Assembly: GCA_030592145.1 (NCBI GenBank)
Contig: JAUVKJ010000135.1
Location: 1 to 5,654, forward strand
From: Bacteroides sp.
GTDB lineage: Bacteria > Bacteroidota > Bacteroidia > Bacteroidales > SM23-62
Reading direction: 5' to 3'
Length of the DNA: 5,654 nt
Positions 1-5,654 of the stretch are shown piece after piece. Position numbers and translations under genes: made by a program. How positions within the stretch are numbered: the stretch's first letter is position 1; each line of letters starts with the position of its first letter. Below the pieces are notes generated by a model. It searched no databases. It saw only the letters and a list, made by a program, of their open reading frames with translations, and had not been told where the DNA came from.

Positions 1-1
1 A

Positions 2-202
2 CCCGTTCCCACGCGTAGCGGGGGAAGCATTCCTATCATATCGGATTTCGAGGAGGTACTGGAGATTAAAACCATTCTGATGGGATTCGGGCTTGAGTCG
101 GACGCGATCCACAGTCCCAACGAGAATTACCCCCTGGAACATTTCTTCAAGGGCATTGAAACCATTCCCTGGTTCTTCAGGTATTATACTGAAATGAGAT
201 AG
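2..202 (+). CDS. M20-family dipeptidase, C-terminal fragment (5' end outside window)
   Basis: This frame is open from the window edge to a TAG stop and encodes the last 66 residues of a longer protein. The translation has the end signature of M20 metallopeptidases of the dipeptidase/carnosinase type: a GGSIPII stretch (fragment residues 7-13), then GFGLESDAIHSPNE (28-41), then the tail HFFKGIETIPWFF. In this family the histidine of the HSPNE-type motif (H37 here) is a ligand of the active-site metal pair, and the glycine-rich GGSIP loop lies at the substrate pocket. Such enzymes are normally cytoplasmic and hydrolyse dipeptides or short peptides, releasing amino acids. The catalytic N-terminal half and the dimerisation domain are not in the window, so substrate and exact subfamily cannot be told. 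The stop codon lies inside a small inverted repeat (196-208). The next gene is 142 bp away behind its own promoter, so the two are probably not co-transcribed by design. Confidence 0.85.
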   Translation, partial: PVPTRSGGSIPIISDFEEVLEIKTILMGFGLESDAIHSPNENYPLEHFFKGIETIPWFFRYYTEMR

Positions 203-208
203 TATCTC
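196..208 (+). terminator. Small perfect inverted repeat over the dipeptidase stop codon; possible weak terminator
   Basis: GAGATAGTATCTC is a perfect palindrome with one central base. As RNA it can form a 5-bp stem with a 3-nt loop, and it includes the TAG stop. Only a short T run (211-214) follows closely; a T6 run comes at 224-229, directly followed by six G. The stem is short and AT-rich, so intrinsic termination would be weak. No better terminator is visible between this gene and glnN. Confidence 0.25.
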
Positions 209-304
209 GATTTTCCGGTTCTCTTTTTTGGGGGGTTCGTCAGAAATTGTATACTTTATTTAATTTTTGATGTCAGAATGAGGGGGATAATTGATAAAAT
301 AGGC

Positions 305-312
305 TATCTTTG
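305..312 (+). promoter_or_regulatory. Bacteroidota -7 promoter element for glnN
   Basis: TATCTTTG matches the Bacteroidota housekeeping -7 consensus TAnnTTTG exactly. It lies 32 bp before the glnN ATG, which predicts a leader of roughly 25-28 nt. A TTG at 291-293 is only 11 bp upstream, closer than the usual -33 position (about 17-23 bp spacer); no good TTTG is seen at the usual distance. The leader is A-rich (AATAAATCAAACG) and has no Shine-Dalgarno sequence, as is common in this phylum. Confidence 0.65.
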
Positions 313-344
313 TCTGATCCAAATCAAACTTAATAAATCAAACG

Positions 345-2534
345 ATGGCCCATTTACGATTCCAGGCTCTTCAGGAGGTACTCAGACGGCAGCCTGCAGA
401 GGTTAAATATCCTTCCACAAAGATCTCCGATTATTTCGGGATTAACGTTTTCGACAAGCAGATAATGCAGAAATACCTTTCTATGGAGGCTTACAGAAGC
501 GTTCAAAAATCCATTGAAAAGGGTACACGAATTGACCGGAAAATGGCCGATGAAGTGGCTGCAGGGATGAAAGCCTGGGCAACGGAAAGGGGAGCAACTC
601 ATTATACACACTGGTTCCATCCACTGACGGATGCCACTGCAGAGAAACATGATGCCTTTATAGAATTGTCAGACTCCGGAACGGTCATCGAAAATTTCTC
701 AGGCTCCAGGCTTGTACAGCAGGAACCCGATGCATCCAGTTTTCCCAGCGGGGGAATCAGGAATACCTTTGAAGCCAGGGGATATACGGCATGGGACCCT
801 TCATCCCCGGCCTTCATCGTTGATAATACCCTGAGTATTCCTACCATTTTTGTTTCGTACACCGGAGAGGCCCTGGATCATAAAACACCCCTTCTGAAAT
901 CCATGGCCGCCATCGATAAGGCTGCAACCGAGGTCTGCCTCTATTTCGACCGCAGTGTAACCAGGGTGAGTCCTACCCTGGGTGCGGAACAGGAGTATTT
1001 CCTGATCGATGATGCCCTGTTTCATGCACGCCCTGACCTGGTATTGACCGACCGCACCCTGATGGGTCATGCCTCGGCCAAGGACCAGCAGCTTGAGGAC
1101 CATTATTTCAGTTCCATTCCGGAGCGTGTTTCAGCCTTCATGAAAGATTATGAAATTGAGGCTTACAAACTCGGAATACCCGTCAAAACAAGGCATAACG
1201 AGGTAGCTCCCAACCAGTTTGAATGTGCCCCCATTTTTGAGGAAGCCAACCTGGCAGCCGACCATAACCTGCTGCTCATGGACCTGATGAACAGAGTAGC
1301 CAAAAGGCATAATTTCAGGGTATTGTTCCATGAAAAACCTTTTGCAGTGGTAAATGGATCCGGGAAGCACTGCAACTGGTCCCTGGTCACAAATAACGGC
1401 ATCAACCTGCTGGCGCCGGGAAAAACCCCGCGTACCAACCTGCTGTTCCTGACTTTCCTGGTAAACACCATTAAGGCAGTTCATGAATATGCTGATTTAT
1501 TAAGGGCAACCATTGCTTCGGCAGGCAATGCACACCGCCTGGGAGGCAATGAGGCCCCCCCTGCCATCATGTCTGTATTCCTTGGGGCGAAGGTCTCCGA
1601 AATGCTTGATCTAATCGAACAGAATGTGACCGACCGGAAAATGACCCCGGATGAAAAGAGCGAGCTGAAACTGAACATCGGGAAGATTCCCCGGATATTG
1701 CTTGACAATACCGACCGGAACCGCACCTCTCCGTTTGCATTCACCGGTAACCGCTTCGAATACAGGGCTGTTGGTGCATCGTCTAACATTGCGGCCCCGA
1801 TCACTGCCCTGAATACAGCCGTGGCTGACCAGCTGGTCAAATTCAACGGGGAAGTCAAAGCATTGATGAGGAAAAAAGTCAAGAAGGACGAGGCCATTTT
1901 CCAGGTCCTTCGAAAGTATATTATTGAATCCAAACCCATCCGCTTCGAAGGGAATAATTATGGCGAGGAATGGTTGAAGGAAGCTTCCAGAAGAAAACTG
2001 TCAAATATTCTGGACATTCCTGAATCTATGGATGCCTATCTCTCGGAGAAGACTATAGGCTTGTTTGACAGGCAGGGAGTTCTTGACAAGCGGGAGTTGG
2101 AGGGAAGGAACGAGGTACGCCTTGAGATATATACCAAGAAGATCCAGATCGAAGCCAGGGTGCTCGGAGACCTGGCCATCAACCATATACTGCCTACGGC
2201 CATCAAGTACCAGAGTGATTTGGTTGAGAATGTCAGGGGACTGAAAGATGTTTTTGATGAGGCTGAATTCAGGGAGATTGCCTCAGCACGCCTGGACAGG
2301 ATCAGGGAAATATCGGGGCATATTTCAGCCATAAAGGCTAAGGTCAGGGAAATGGTTGAAGAACGGAAAAAAGCGAACCGGGTAGAAAATATTCGTGAGA
2401 GAGCGGGACTTTACAGCCGGCAGGTTTACCCCTATCTTGAGCTTATTCGTGACCATATCGACCACCTTGAGCTTATCGTTGATAACGAAACCTGGCCTCT
2501 TCCCAAGTACCGGGAACTGCTGTTCGTCCGTTAG
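345..2534 (+). CDS. glnN: Type III glutamine synthetase (GSIII, GlnN)
   Basis: The enzyme makes L-glutamine from L-glutamate, ammonia and ATP in the cytoplasm and is a main entry point of ammonia into biosynthesis. The 729-residue length fits GSIII (about 700-730 residues), much longer than GSI or GSII. The GSIII-specific N-terminal part includes AWATERGATHYTHWFHPLT (77-95). The catalytic core shows GAEQEYFLID (213-222), whose glutamates match the GxExE metal-binding signature, then TRHNEVAPNQFECAP (282-296), GSGKHCNWSL (338-347), NAHRLGGNEAPPAI (395-408) and NRTSPFAFTGNRFEYR (459-474). A charged helical C-terminal extension follows (about 580-729). No expected active-site motif appears missing. 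Known GSIII enzymes are dodecamers of two hexameric rings. The ATG at 345 is chosen because the family homology begins right after it and it sits a normal distance behind a -7 box. No amtB or glnK (PII) gene adjoins it here. It is closed by its own terminator, so it is probably monocistronic. Confidence 0.97.
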   Translation: MAHLRFQALQEVLRRQPAEVKYPSTKISDYFGINVFDKQIMQKYLSMEAYRSVQKSIEKGTRIDRKMADEVAAGMKAWATERGATHYTHWFHPLTDATAEKHDAFIELSDSGTVIENFSGSRLVQQEPDASSFPSGGIRNTFEARGYTAWDPSSPAFIVDNTLSIPTIFVSYTGEALDHKTPLLKSMAAIDKAATEVCLYFDRSVTRVSPTLGAEQEYFLIDDALFHARPDLVLTDRTLMGHASAKDQQLEDHYFSSIPERVSAFMKDYEIEAYKLGIPVKTRHNEVAPNQFECAPIFEEANLAADHNLLLMDLMNRVAKRHNFRVLFHEKPFAVVNGSGKHCNWSLVTNNGINLLAPGKTPRTNLLFLTFLVNTIKAVHEYADLLRATIASAGNAHRLGGNEAPPAIMSVFLGAKVSEMLDLIEQNVTDRKMTPDEKSELKLNIGKIPRILLDNTDRNRTSPFAFTGNRFEYRAVGASSNIAAPITALNTAVADQLVKFNGEVKALMRKKVKKDEAIFQVLRKYIIESKPIRFEGNNYGEEWLKEASRRKLSNILDIPESMDAYLSEKTIGLFDRQGVLDKRELEGRNEVRLEIYTKKIQIEARVLGDLAINHILPTAIKYQSDLVENVRGLKDVFDEAEFREIASARLDRIREISGHISAIKAKVREMVEERKKANRVENIRERAGLYSRQVYPYLELIRDHIDHLELIVDNETWPLPKYRELLFVR

Positions 2535-2556
2535 GTCCGGTATGTACATTTCAGTG

Positions 2557-2586
2557 CCGGAGTAAATATTATTCCGGTTTTTTTTT
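2557..2586 (+). terminator. Intrinsic terminator of glnN
   Basis: The left arm CCGGAGTAA (2557-2565) pairs with TTATTCCGG (2569-2577) as nine base pairs including one G-U, leaving a 3-nt loop (or 8 bp with a 5-nt loop). Nine T follow immediately at 2578-2586. It starts 23 bp after the glnN stop and lies before the promoter of the next gene, so it separates the two units. Confidence 0.9.
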
Positions 2587-2627
2587 CGTTACTTATTGTA
2601 CTCAATAGGGATATTGTAAAAATCAAC

Positions 2628-2635
2628 TAATTTTG
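2628..2635 (+). promoter_or_regulatory. Bacteroidota -7 promoter element for the OmpA-family gene
   Basis: TAATTTTG matches TAnnTTTG exactly and ends 22 bp before the ATG at 2658, predicting a very short leader of about 15-18 nt. As at glnN, a TTG (2614-2616) sits 11 bp upstream of the box rather than at the usual -33 distance, and the surrounding bases resemble the glnN promoter. The TAA of this box is also the in-frame stop that closes the reading frame upstream, so no earlier start is possible for the gene. Confidence 0.65.
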
Positions 2636-2657
2636 TGCAGGATATAGCCCCAGTAAT

Positions 2658-4646
2658 ATGAAGTACCTAGTATACTTTTTGATAGCCGGACTGATGATCC
2701 TTACCCCTTCCGAAGGGCAGGCACAAAGGAAAAAGGACCAGACCGCGAAGGCACGTGAAGCCTATGCTGCCGGTGAGTACACACTGGCCATCGACCTGTT
2801 CAAGGATGCCTACAACAAGGTCAGCGACAAAGAAGTAAAGAAAGAATTGATCTTTCTGATCGCGGAATGCTACCGGATCACCAACCAGCCGGGCAAGGCT
2901 GAGCTGCGCTACAAGCAGGCCATCCAGAAAGAGTTTCCCAACCCCATCATCTACATGCGATATGCAGATGCTCTGCGAATGGATGAAGCATACGAGGATG
3001 CCATGGAGCAATACAGGAGGTACAAGGAGCTGGTGCCGGATGATCCCAGGGGACAGGATGGGATCACTTCCTGTGAACTGGCTATGGAATGGATGAAAGA
3101 TCCTTCCAATTACGAGATTGAAAACATGAAATATTTTAACTCCCGGCAAAGCGATTTCAGTCCTTACCATGCCAGCGATGATTACAAAATCGTGTATTTC
3201 ACCTCTTCACGGGAAGAAGCTGCCGGGAATGACCTGCACGGCGGAACCGGAGAGAATTTTTCAGATATTTTTCAGTCCCGCATGGACCGTAAAGGAAAAT
3301 GGAGCGTACCGGTTGCCCTGGATGAGAACATCAATACGGAATTTGAGGATGGAACCCCGGTACTGAACGATGATTATTCAACCATGTATTTCACCCGCTG
3401 CCAGTCAAATAAAAATACAAATTTCGGTTGCCAGATCTATACAGCCCGCAGAGCAGGAGACACCTGGTCGAAGGCAGAACCCCTGCCGCTTGCCGACGAC
3501 AGCATTGTGATCGCTCATCCTGCCATTACTGCCGATGAACTGACCCTCTATTATGTGTCTGACATATCCGGTGGAGTCGGAGGTAAAGATATCTGGACGG
3601 TCAGCCGCGACAGCAAGGGTGGAGAGTGGGGTAAACCCGTGAATATGGAAGACATTAATACCGTGGATGATGAGATGTTCCCGTTTGTTCATAACGACGG
3701 TTCCCTGTATTTTTCTTCCAACGGGAGGATAGGGCTGGGTGGACTGGATATATACAAAGCCAATGAGCAGGAAGACGGATCCTGGAAAATAGAAAATCTA
3801 AAGGTTCCCATAAATTCTTCTGCAGATGATTTCGGGATCGTTTTTGAAAAAGAAATGGAACGCGGGTATTTCAGTTCCTCCCGGAAAGGCAGGGGTAATG
3901 ATGAGATCTACATGTTTGTTCTTCCGCCCATGAAATTCAATGTGATCGGTGAGGTCAGGGATGACAAGACCGATGCATTACTGGTAAATACAAGGGTTAA
4001 ATCAATAGGTAGTGACGGGATCACCATAGAAACTACAACGGGTGAGGACGGGGCATTCAGGTTCATGCTGAAACCCAATACAGATTATGTTTTCGTTGCT
4101 TCACGCGAGAATTACCTGAACGGGAAAGAGCGCGAAACGACCAAGGGCCAGGATAAAAGTACTGATTTCAGAACGACCATTTACCTGTCAAACATCCTTG
4201 AAACCATTGAGCTTTCAAACAGTAATGTATTTTATGATTTCGCAAAATGGGATCTCCGGCCGGAGGCTATGGTTTCCCTGGATAAGCTTATTGAAACACT
4301 CACCGATAATCCAACCATTACCATTGAGCTGATGGCTCATACCGATGCAAGGGATTCGGAAGAATTCAACCTTGATCTTTCCCAGAAACGTGCACAGTCC
4401 GTGGTCGACTACCTTATCGAAAGAGGCATTGACCCGGCCCGCCTGAGTGCTAAAGGATATGGGGAGGGCATACCCAAAACGGTTACCAAACGGATAAGTG
4501 AAAATTACTCCTTTCTCCCGGAAGGAACTGTGTTGAATGAAGCCTTCGTAAATTCCCTGCCGCTTACCCGGCAGGAAGAAGCTCACCAGCTTAACCGCCG
4601 TACGGAATTCCAGGTACTCCGGACCGATTACAAACCTGCCGGATAG
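2658..4646 (+). CDS. Exported TPR / PD40 beta-propeller / CRD / OmpA-C peptidoglycan-binding protein (PorE-like layout)
   Basis: This is a 662-residue envelope protein that probably ties an outer-membrane or periplasmic complex to peptidoglycan. Residues 1-22 form a signal peptide (hydrophobic LVYFLIAGLMIL, cleavage likely after GQA); it has no lipobox cysteine. TPR-like helices follow at about 27-130. Residues about 165-420 hold PD40/WD40-like blades, seen as repeated units such as FTSSRE, MYFTR, DIWTVSR, LYFSSNGRIGLGGLDIY and GYFSSSRKGRGNDEIYMF. A beta-sandwich resembling carboxypeptidase-regulatory-like domains spans about 425-510 (IGEVRDDKTDALLVNTRV, GEDGAFRFMLKP). The OmpA-C domain is at about 520-655: VFYDFAKWDL, HTDARDSEEFNLDLSQKRA and AKGYGEG. 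D563 (HTD) and R578 (QKRA) match the pair that grips diaminopimelate in this family. The order TPR, propeller, CRD, OmpA-C is that reported for PorE (PG1058) of the P. gingivalis type IX secretion system, which is however a lipoprotein. Bacteroidota carry several paralogues of this layout, so the PorE role is not assigned. ATG 2658 is the only possible start. Confidence 0.9.
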   Translation: MKYLVYFLIAGLMILTPSEGQAQRKKDQTAKAREAYAAGEYTLAIDLFKDAYNKVSDKEVKKELIFLIAECYRITNQPGKAELRYKQAIQKEFPNPIIYMRYADALRMDEAYEDAMEQYRRYKELVPDDPRGQDGITSCELAMEWMKDPSNYEIENMKYFNSRQSDFSPYHASDDYKIVYFTSSREEAAGNDLHGGTGENFSDIFQSRMDRKGKWSVPVALDENINTEFEDGTPVLNDDYSTMYFTRCQSNKNTNFGCQIYTARRAGDTWSKAEPLPLADDSIVIAHPAITADELTLYYVSDISGGVGGKDIWTVSRDSKGGEWGKPVNMEDINTVDDEMFPFVHNDGSLYFSSNGRIGLGGLDIYKANEQEDGSWKIENLKVPINSSADDFGIVFEKEMERGYFSSSRKGRGNDEIYMFVLPPMKFNVIGEVRDDKTDALLVNTRVKSIGSDGITIETTTGEDGAFRFMLKPNTDYVFVASRENYLNGKERETTKGQDKSTDFRTTIYLSNILETIELSNSNVFYDFAKWDLRPEAMVSLDKLIETLTDNPTITIELMAHTDARDSEEFNLDLSQKRAQSVVDYLIERGIDPARLSAKGYGEGIPKTVTKRISENYSFLPEGTVLNEAFVNSLPLTRQEEAHQLNRRTEFQVLRTDYKPAG

Positions 4647-4650
4647 GAGG

Positions 4651-4800
4651 ATTTATATGGTCCTCGAGCACAGGGCCAGGTGGAAGGACCCCGCGTGGAC
4701 CGTACGCTTTCCCCTGAACCACTGCAAATAAAGAATTCGTAAGGGATGCGATTACCAACCAGCAGGTTCCGGGGTAAGCCCCGGGGATCATTCCTGATCA
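4651..4800. other. GC-rich, inverted-repeat-rich intergenic block of unknown nature
   Basis: The spacer between the OmpA-family gene and purM is 217 bp. Its first 150 bases contain about 82 G or C (55%), against 32-34% in the two other spacers of the window and 30% in 4801-4863. Visible pairings are GGTCCT (4659-4664) with AGGACC (4685-4690); GGAAG (4682-4686) with TTTCC (4708-4712) around GCGT/ACGC (4693-4696/4704-4707); CCGGGG (4769-4774) with CCCCGG (4779-4784) across a TAAG loop; and GATCA (4786-4790) with TGATC (4795-4799). The first two compete. A perfect AGGAGG (4645-4650) overlaps the preceding stop and lies 6 nt before an ATG opening a 24-codon frame (4657-4731, TAA). Minus-strand frames cross the block too, with no recognisable product. 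It could be a structured RNA, a short dispersed repeat or decayed sequence; I recognise no known RNA family, and no T tract makes it a classical terminator. Confidence 0.5.
4769..4799 (+). repeat. Two adjacent perfect hairpins upstream of the purM promoter
   Basis: CCGGGG-TAAG-CCCCGG (4769-4784) is a 6-bp all-GC stem with a 4-nt loop. One base later GATCA-TTCC-TGATC (4786-4799) forms a 5-bp stem with a 4-nt loop. The second hairpin also contains the direct repeat GATCATT at 4786-4792 and 4796-4802, with a 10-bp period. There is no following T run, only a T4 at 4815-4818, so intrinsic termination is doubtful; protection of the upstream mRNA 3' end or a protein-binding site are alternatives. 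Confidence 0.45.
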
Positions 4801-4805
4801 TTGAA

Positions 4806-4837
4806 TTTGTCATCTTTTCAAAACTTTGCGACATTTG
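4806..4837 (+). promoter_or_regulatory. Likely purM promoter, within or beside an inverted repeat
   Basis: A -33 type TTTG (4806-4809) is followed after 20 bp by GACATTTG (4830-4837), which differs from TAnnTTTG only at the first base. A rival pair is TTG (4801-4803) with AAACTTTG (4821-4828) at 17 bp spacing. Either would place the start site about 20-40 nt before the purM ATG. AACTTTG (4822-4828) and CAAAGTT (4844-4850) form a perfect 7-bp inverted repeat that encloses the first -7 candidate and could be an operator or a leader hairpin. No Shine-Dalgarno sequence precedes the ATG. Confidence 0.45.
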
Positions 4838-4863
4838 TACCACCAAAGTTAAATAATCTTCTC

Positions 4864-5654
4864 ATGGCAGATAAATCCAAATACATACAAAGGGGGGTGT
4901 CTCACTCGAAAACCGATGTCCACCGAGCCATTCATCACATTGACAAAGGATTGTTCCCGAACGCCTTCTGCAAGATCGTGCCGGATATTACAGGGAAAGA
5001 TGGGGACCAGTGCGTGATCATGCATGCCGACGGGGCGGGGACCAAGTCTTCCCTGGCTTATCTCTACTGGAAGGAAACCGGCGATATTTCCGTCTGGAAA
5101 GGCATTGCCCAGGATGCTATCGTAATGAATGTGGACGACCTTATCTGTGTTGGGGCCACCGGCAATATCCTGCTCTCCTCTACCATCGGACGCAATAAAA
5201 TGCGCATCCCCGGCGAGGTTATTGCAGAGATAATCAACGGCACGGAGGAGTTCCTCCAACTGCTGCGGGATAATGGAATCAATATACACTCTACAGGGGG
5301 CGAAACGGCTGATGTCGGCGACCTGGTGCAGACCATTATCGTAGACTCGACCGTTACCTGCCGGATGAAGCGTGCAGATGTGATTGAGAATAATATACTT
5401 CCGGGGGATGTGATCGTGGGACTCGCATCCGCTGGACAATCTACTTATGAGAAGACCTATAACGGGGGAATGGGCAGCAACGGGCTCACTTCCGCCCGGC
5501 ATGATGTGTTTTCAAAGGTCTATGCCGGGAAATACCCCGAGAGCTACGATACATGCATCCCACCCGGGCTGGTCTATTCCGGTACCTGCCTTCTTACCGA
5601 TCCCGTTGAAGGGAGTCCCCTGGATGCCGGCAAACTGGTTCTTTCACCCACCCG
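4864..5654 (+). CDS. purM: Phosphoribosylformylglycinamidine cyclo-ligase (AIR synthetase), 3' end outside window
   Basis: PurM catalyses the ATP-dependent ring closure of FGAM to aminoimidazole ribonucleotide, the fifth step of de novo purine synthesis, in the cytoplasm. The window holds 263 complete codons plus two bases with no stop. Family motifs are DGAGTKSSLAY (56-66), the glycine-rich ATP-binding DGxGTK; IAQDAIVMNVDDL (81-93), the metal/phosphate-binding stretch; GGETADVGD (145-153); and MGSNGLTSARHDV (203-215), matching the GLHSNGY-type loop of other PurM proteins. The N-terminus (YIQRGVSHSKTDVH) and the GQSTYEKTYNGG segment before the SNG loop are typical, as I recall, of the Bacteroidota form, which is longer than the roughly 345-residue E. 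coli enzyme. ATG 4864 is chosen because homology begins directly after it and a promoter lies just upstream. In many Bacteroidales purM is followed by prfA and pyrF, which may lie beyond the window. The enzyme shows no sign of damage so far. Confidence 0.95.
   Translation, partial: MADKSKYIQRGVSHSKTDVHRAIHHIDKGLFPNAFCKIVPDITGKDGDQCVIMHADGAGTKSSLAYLYWKETGDISVWKGIAQDAIVMNVDDLICVGATGNILLSSTIGRNKMRIPGEVIAEIINGTEEFLQLLRDNGINIHSTGGETADVGDLVQTIIVDSTVTCRMKRADVIENNILPGDVIVGLASAGQSTYEKTYNGGMGSNGLTSARHDVFSKVYAGKYPESYDTCIPPGLVYSGTCLLTDPVEGSPLDAGKLVLSPT

Noticed and set aside
224..286. G-quadruplex from G6 (230-235) and G5 (282-286)
   Set aside because: Only two G runs are present, far apart, so an intramolecular quadruplex is not supported.
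1481..1939. 152-codon minus-strand frame within glnN
   Set aside because: It is antisense to strongly conserved glutamine synthetase motifs and its translation has low-complexity hydrophobic/serine-rich composition typical of a shadow frame.
4769..4799. Intrinsic terminator for the OmpA-family gene
   Set aside because: The hairpins are sound but no T tract follows the first stem, and the block is more than 120 bp after the stop codon; kept as a repeat rather than a terminator.
4591..4846. Two overlapping minus-strand frames (66 and 72 codons) across the purM upstream spacer
   Set aside because: They overlap each other in different frames, run into the 3' end of the OmpA-family gene and resemble no known protein. 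The GC-rich block lacks stops by composition.
4651..4863. Riboswitch or SRP/tmRNA-type RNA upstream of purM
   Set aside because: I looked for cobalamin-riboswitch, SRP RNA and tmRNA consensus segments; only isolated short matches such as CCACTG appear, so no family is assigned.
5040..5500. PurM insertion before the SNG loop as a novelty
   Set aside because: The longer segment compared with the E. coli enzyme appears to be the usual state in Bacteroidota PurM, so it is a lineage trait and not specific to this sequence.
4849..5502. 217-codon open frame on the minus strand opposite purM
   Set aside because: It lies wholly antisense to a clear purM, its translation shows no recognisable motif, and purM explains the sequence conservation. 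It is a shadow frame.

Overview
The window comes from a member of the Bacteroidota, most likely Bacteroidales or a close relative. Four things point there: a type III glutamine synthetase, a PurM of the longer Bacteroidota form, a periplasmic TPR/beta-propeller/OmpA protein like those of the type IX secretion and gliding machinery, and promoters with the phylum's -7 element TAnnTTTG directly upstream of genes with no Shine-Dalgarno sequence. Family and phylum calls are from recognition of the translated sequence; no database was searched.

All genes are on the + strand. (1) 2-202 is the C-terminal end of an M20-family metallo-dipeptidase. (2) 203-344 is an AT-rich spacer with a TATCTTTG -7 box. 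(3) 345-2534 is glnN, complete, closed by a strong intrinsic terminator at 2557-2586. (4) 2535-2657 holds that terminator and a TAATTTTG promoter. (5) 2658-4646 is a secreted four-part protein (signal peptide, TPR, PD40 propeller, carboxypeptidase-regulatory-like domain, OmpA peptidoglycan-binding domain), similar in layout to PorE of Porphyromonas gingivalis. (6) 4647-4863 is an unusual spacer: its first 150 bases are about 55% GC and rich in inverted repeats, while the last 60 or so are AT-rich and carry the likely purM promoter. (7) 4864 to the window end is purM, cut off after 263 codons.

The genes look like independent transcription units rather than one operon. glnN (ammonia assimilation to glutamine) and purM (de novo purine synthesis) meet metabolically, because glutamine is an amide donor in purine synthesis, but nothing in the sequence shows shared control. 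The envelope gene between them has no evident link to either.

No mobile element, CRISPR array, tRNA or rRNA was seen. The least explained parts are the GC-rich structured spacer at 4651-4800 and the spaced motif shared by the glnN and OmpA-protein promoters. The coding genes belong to known families.
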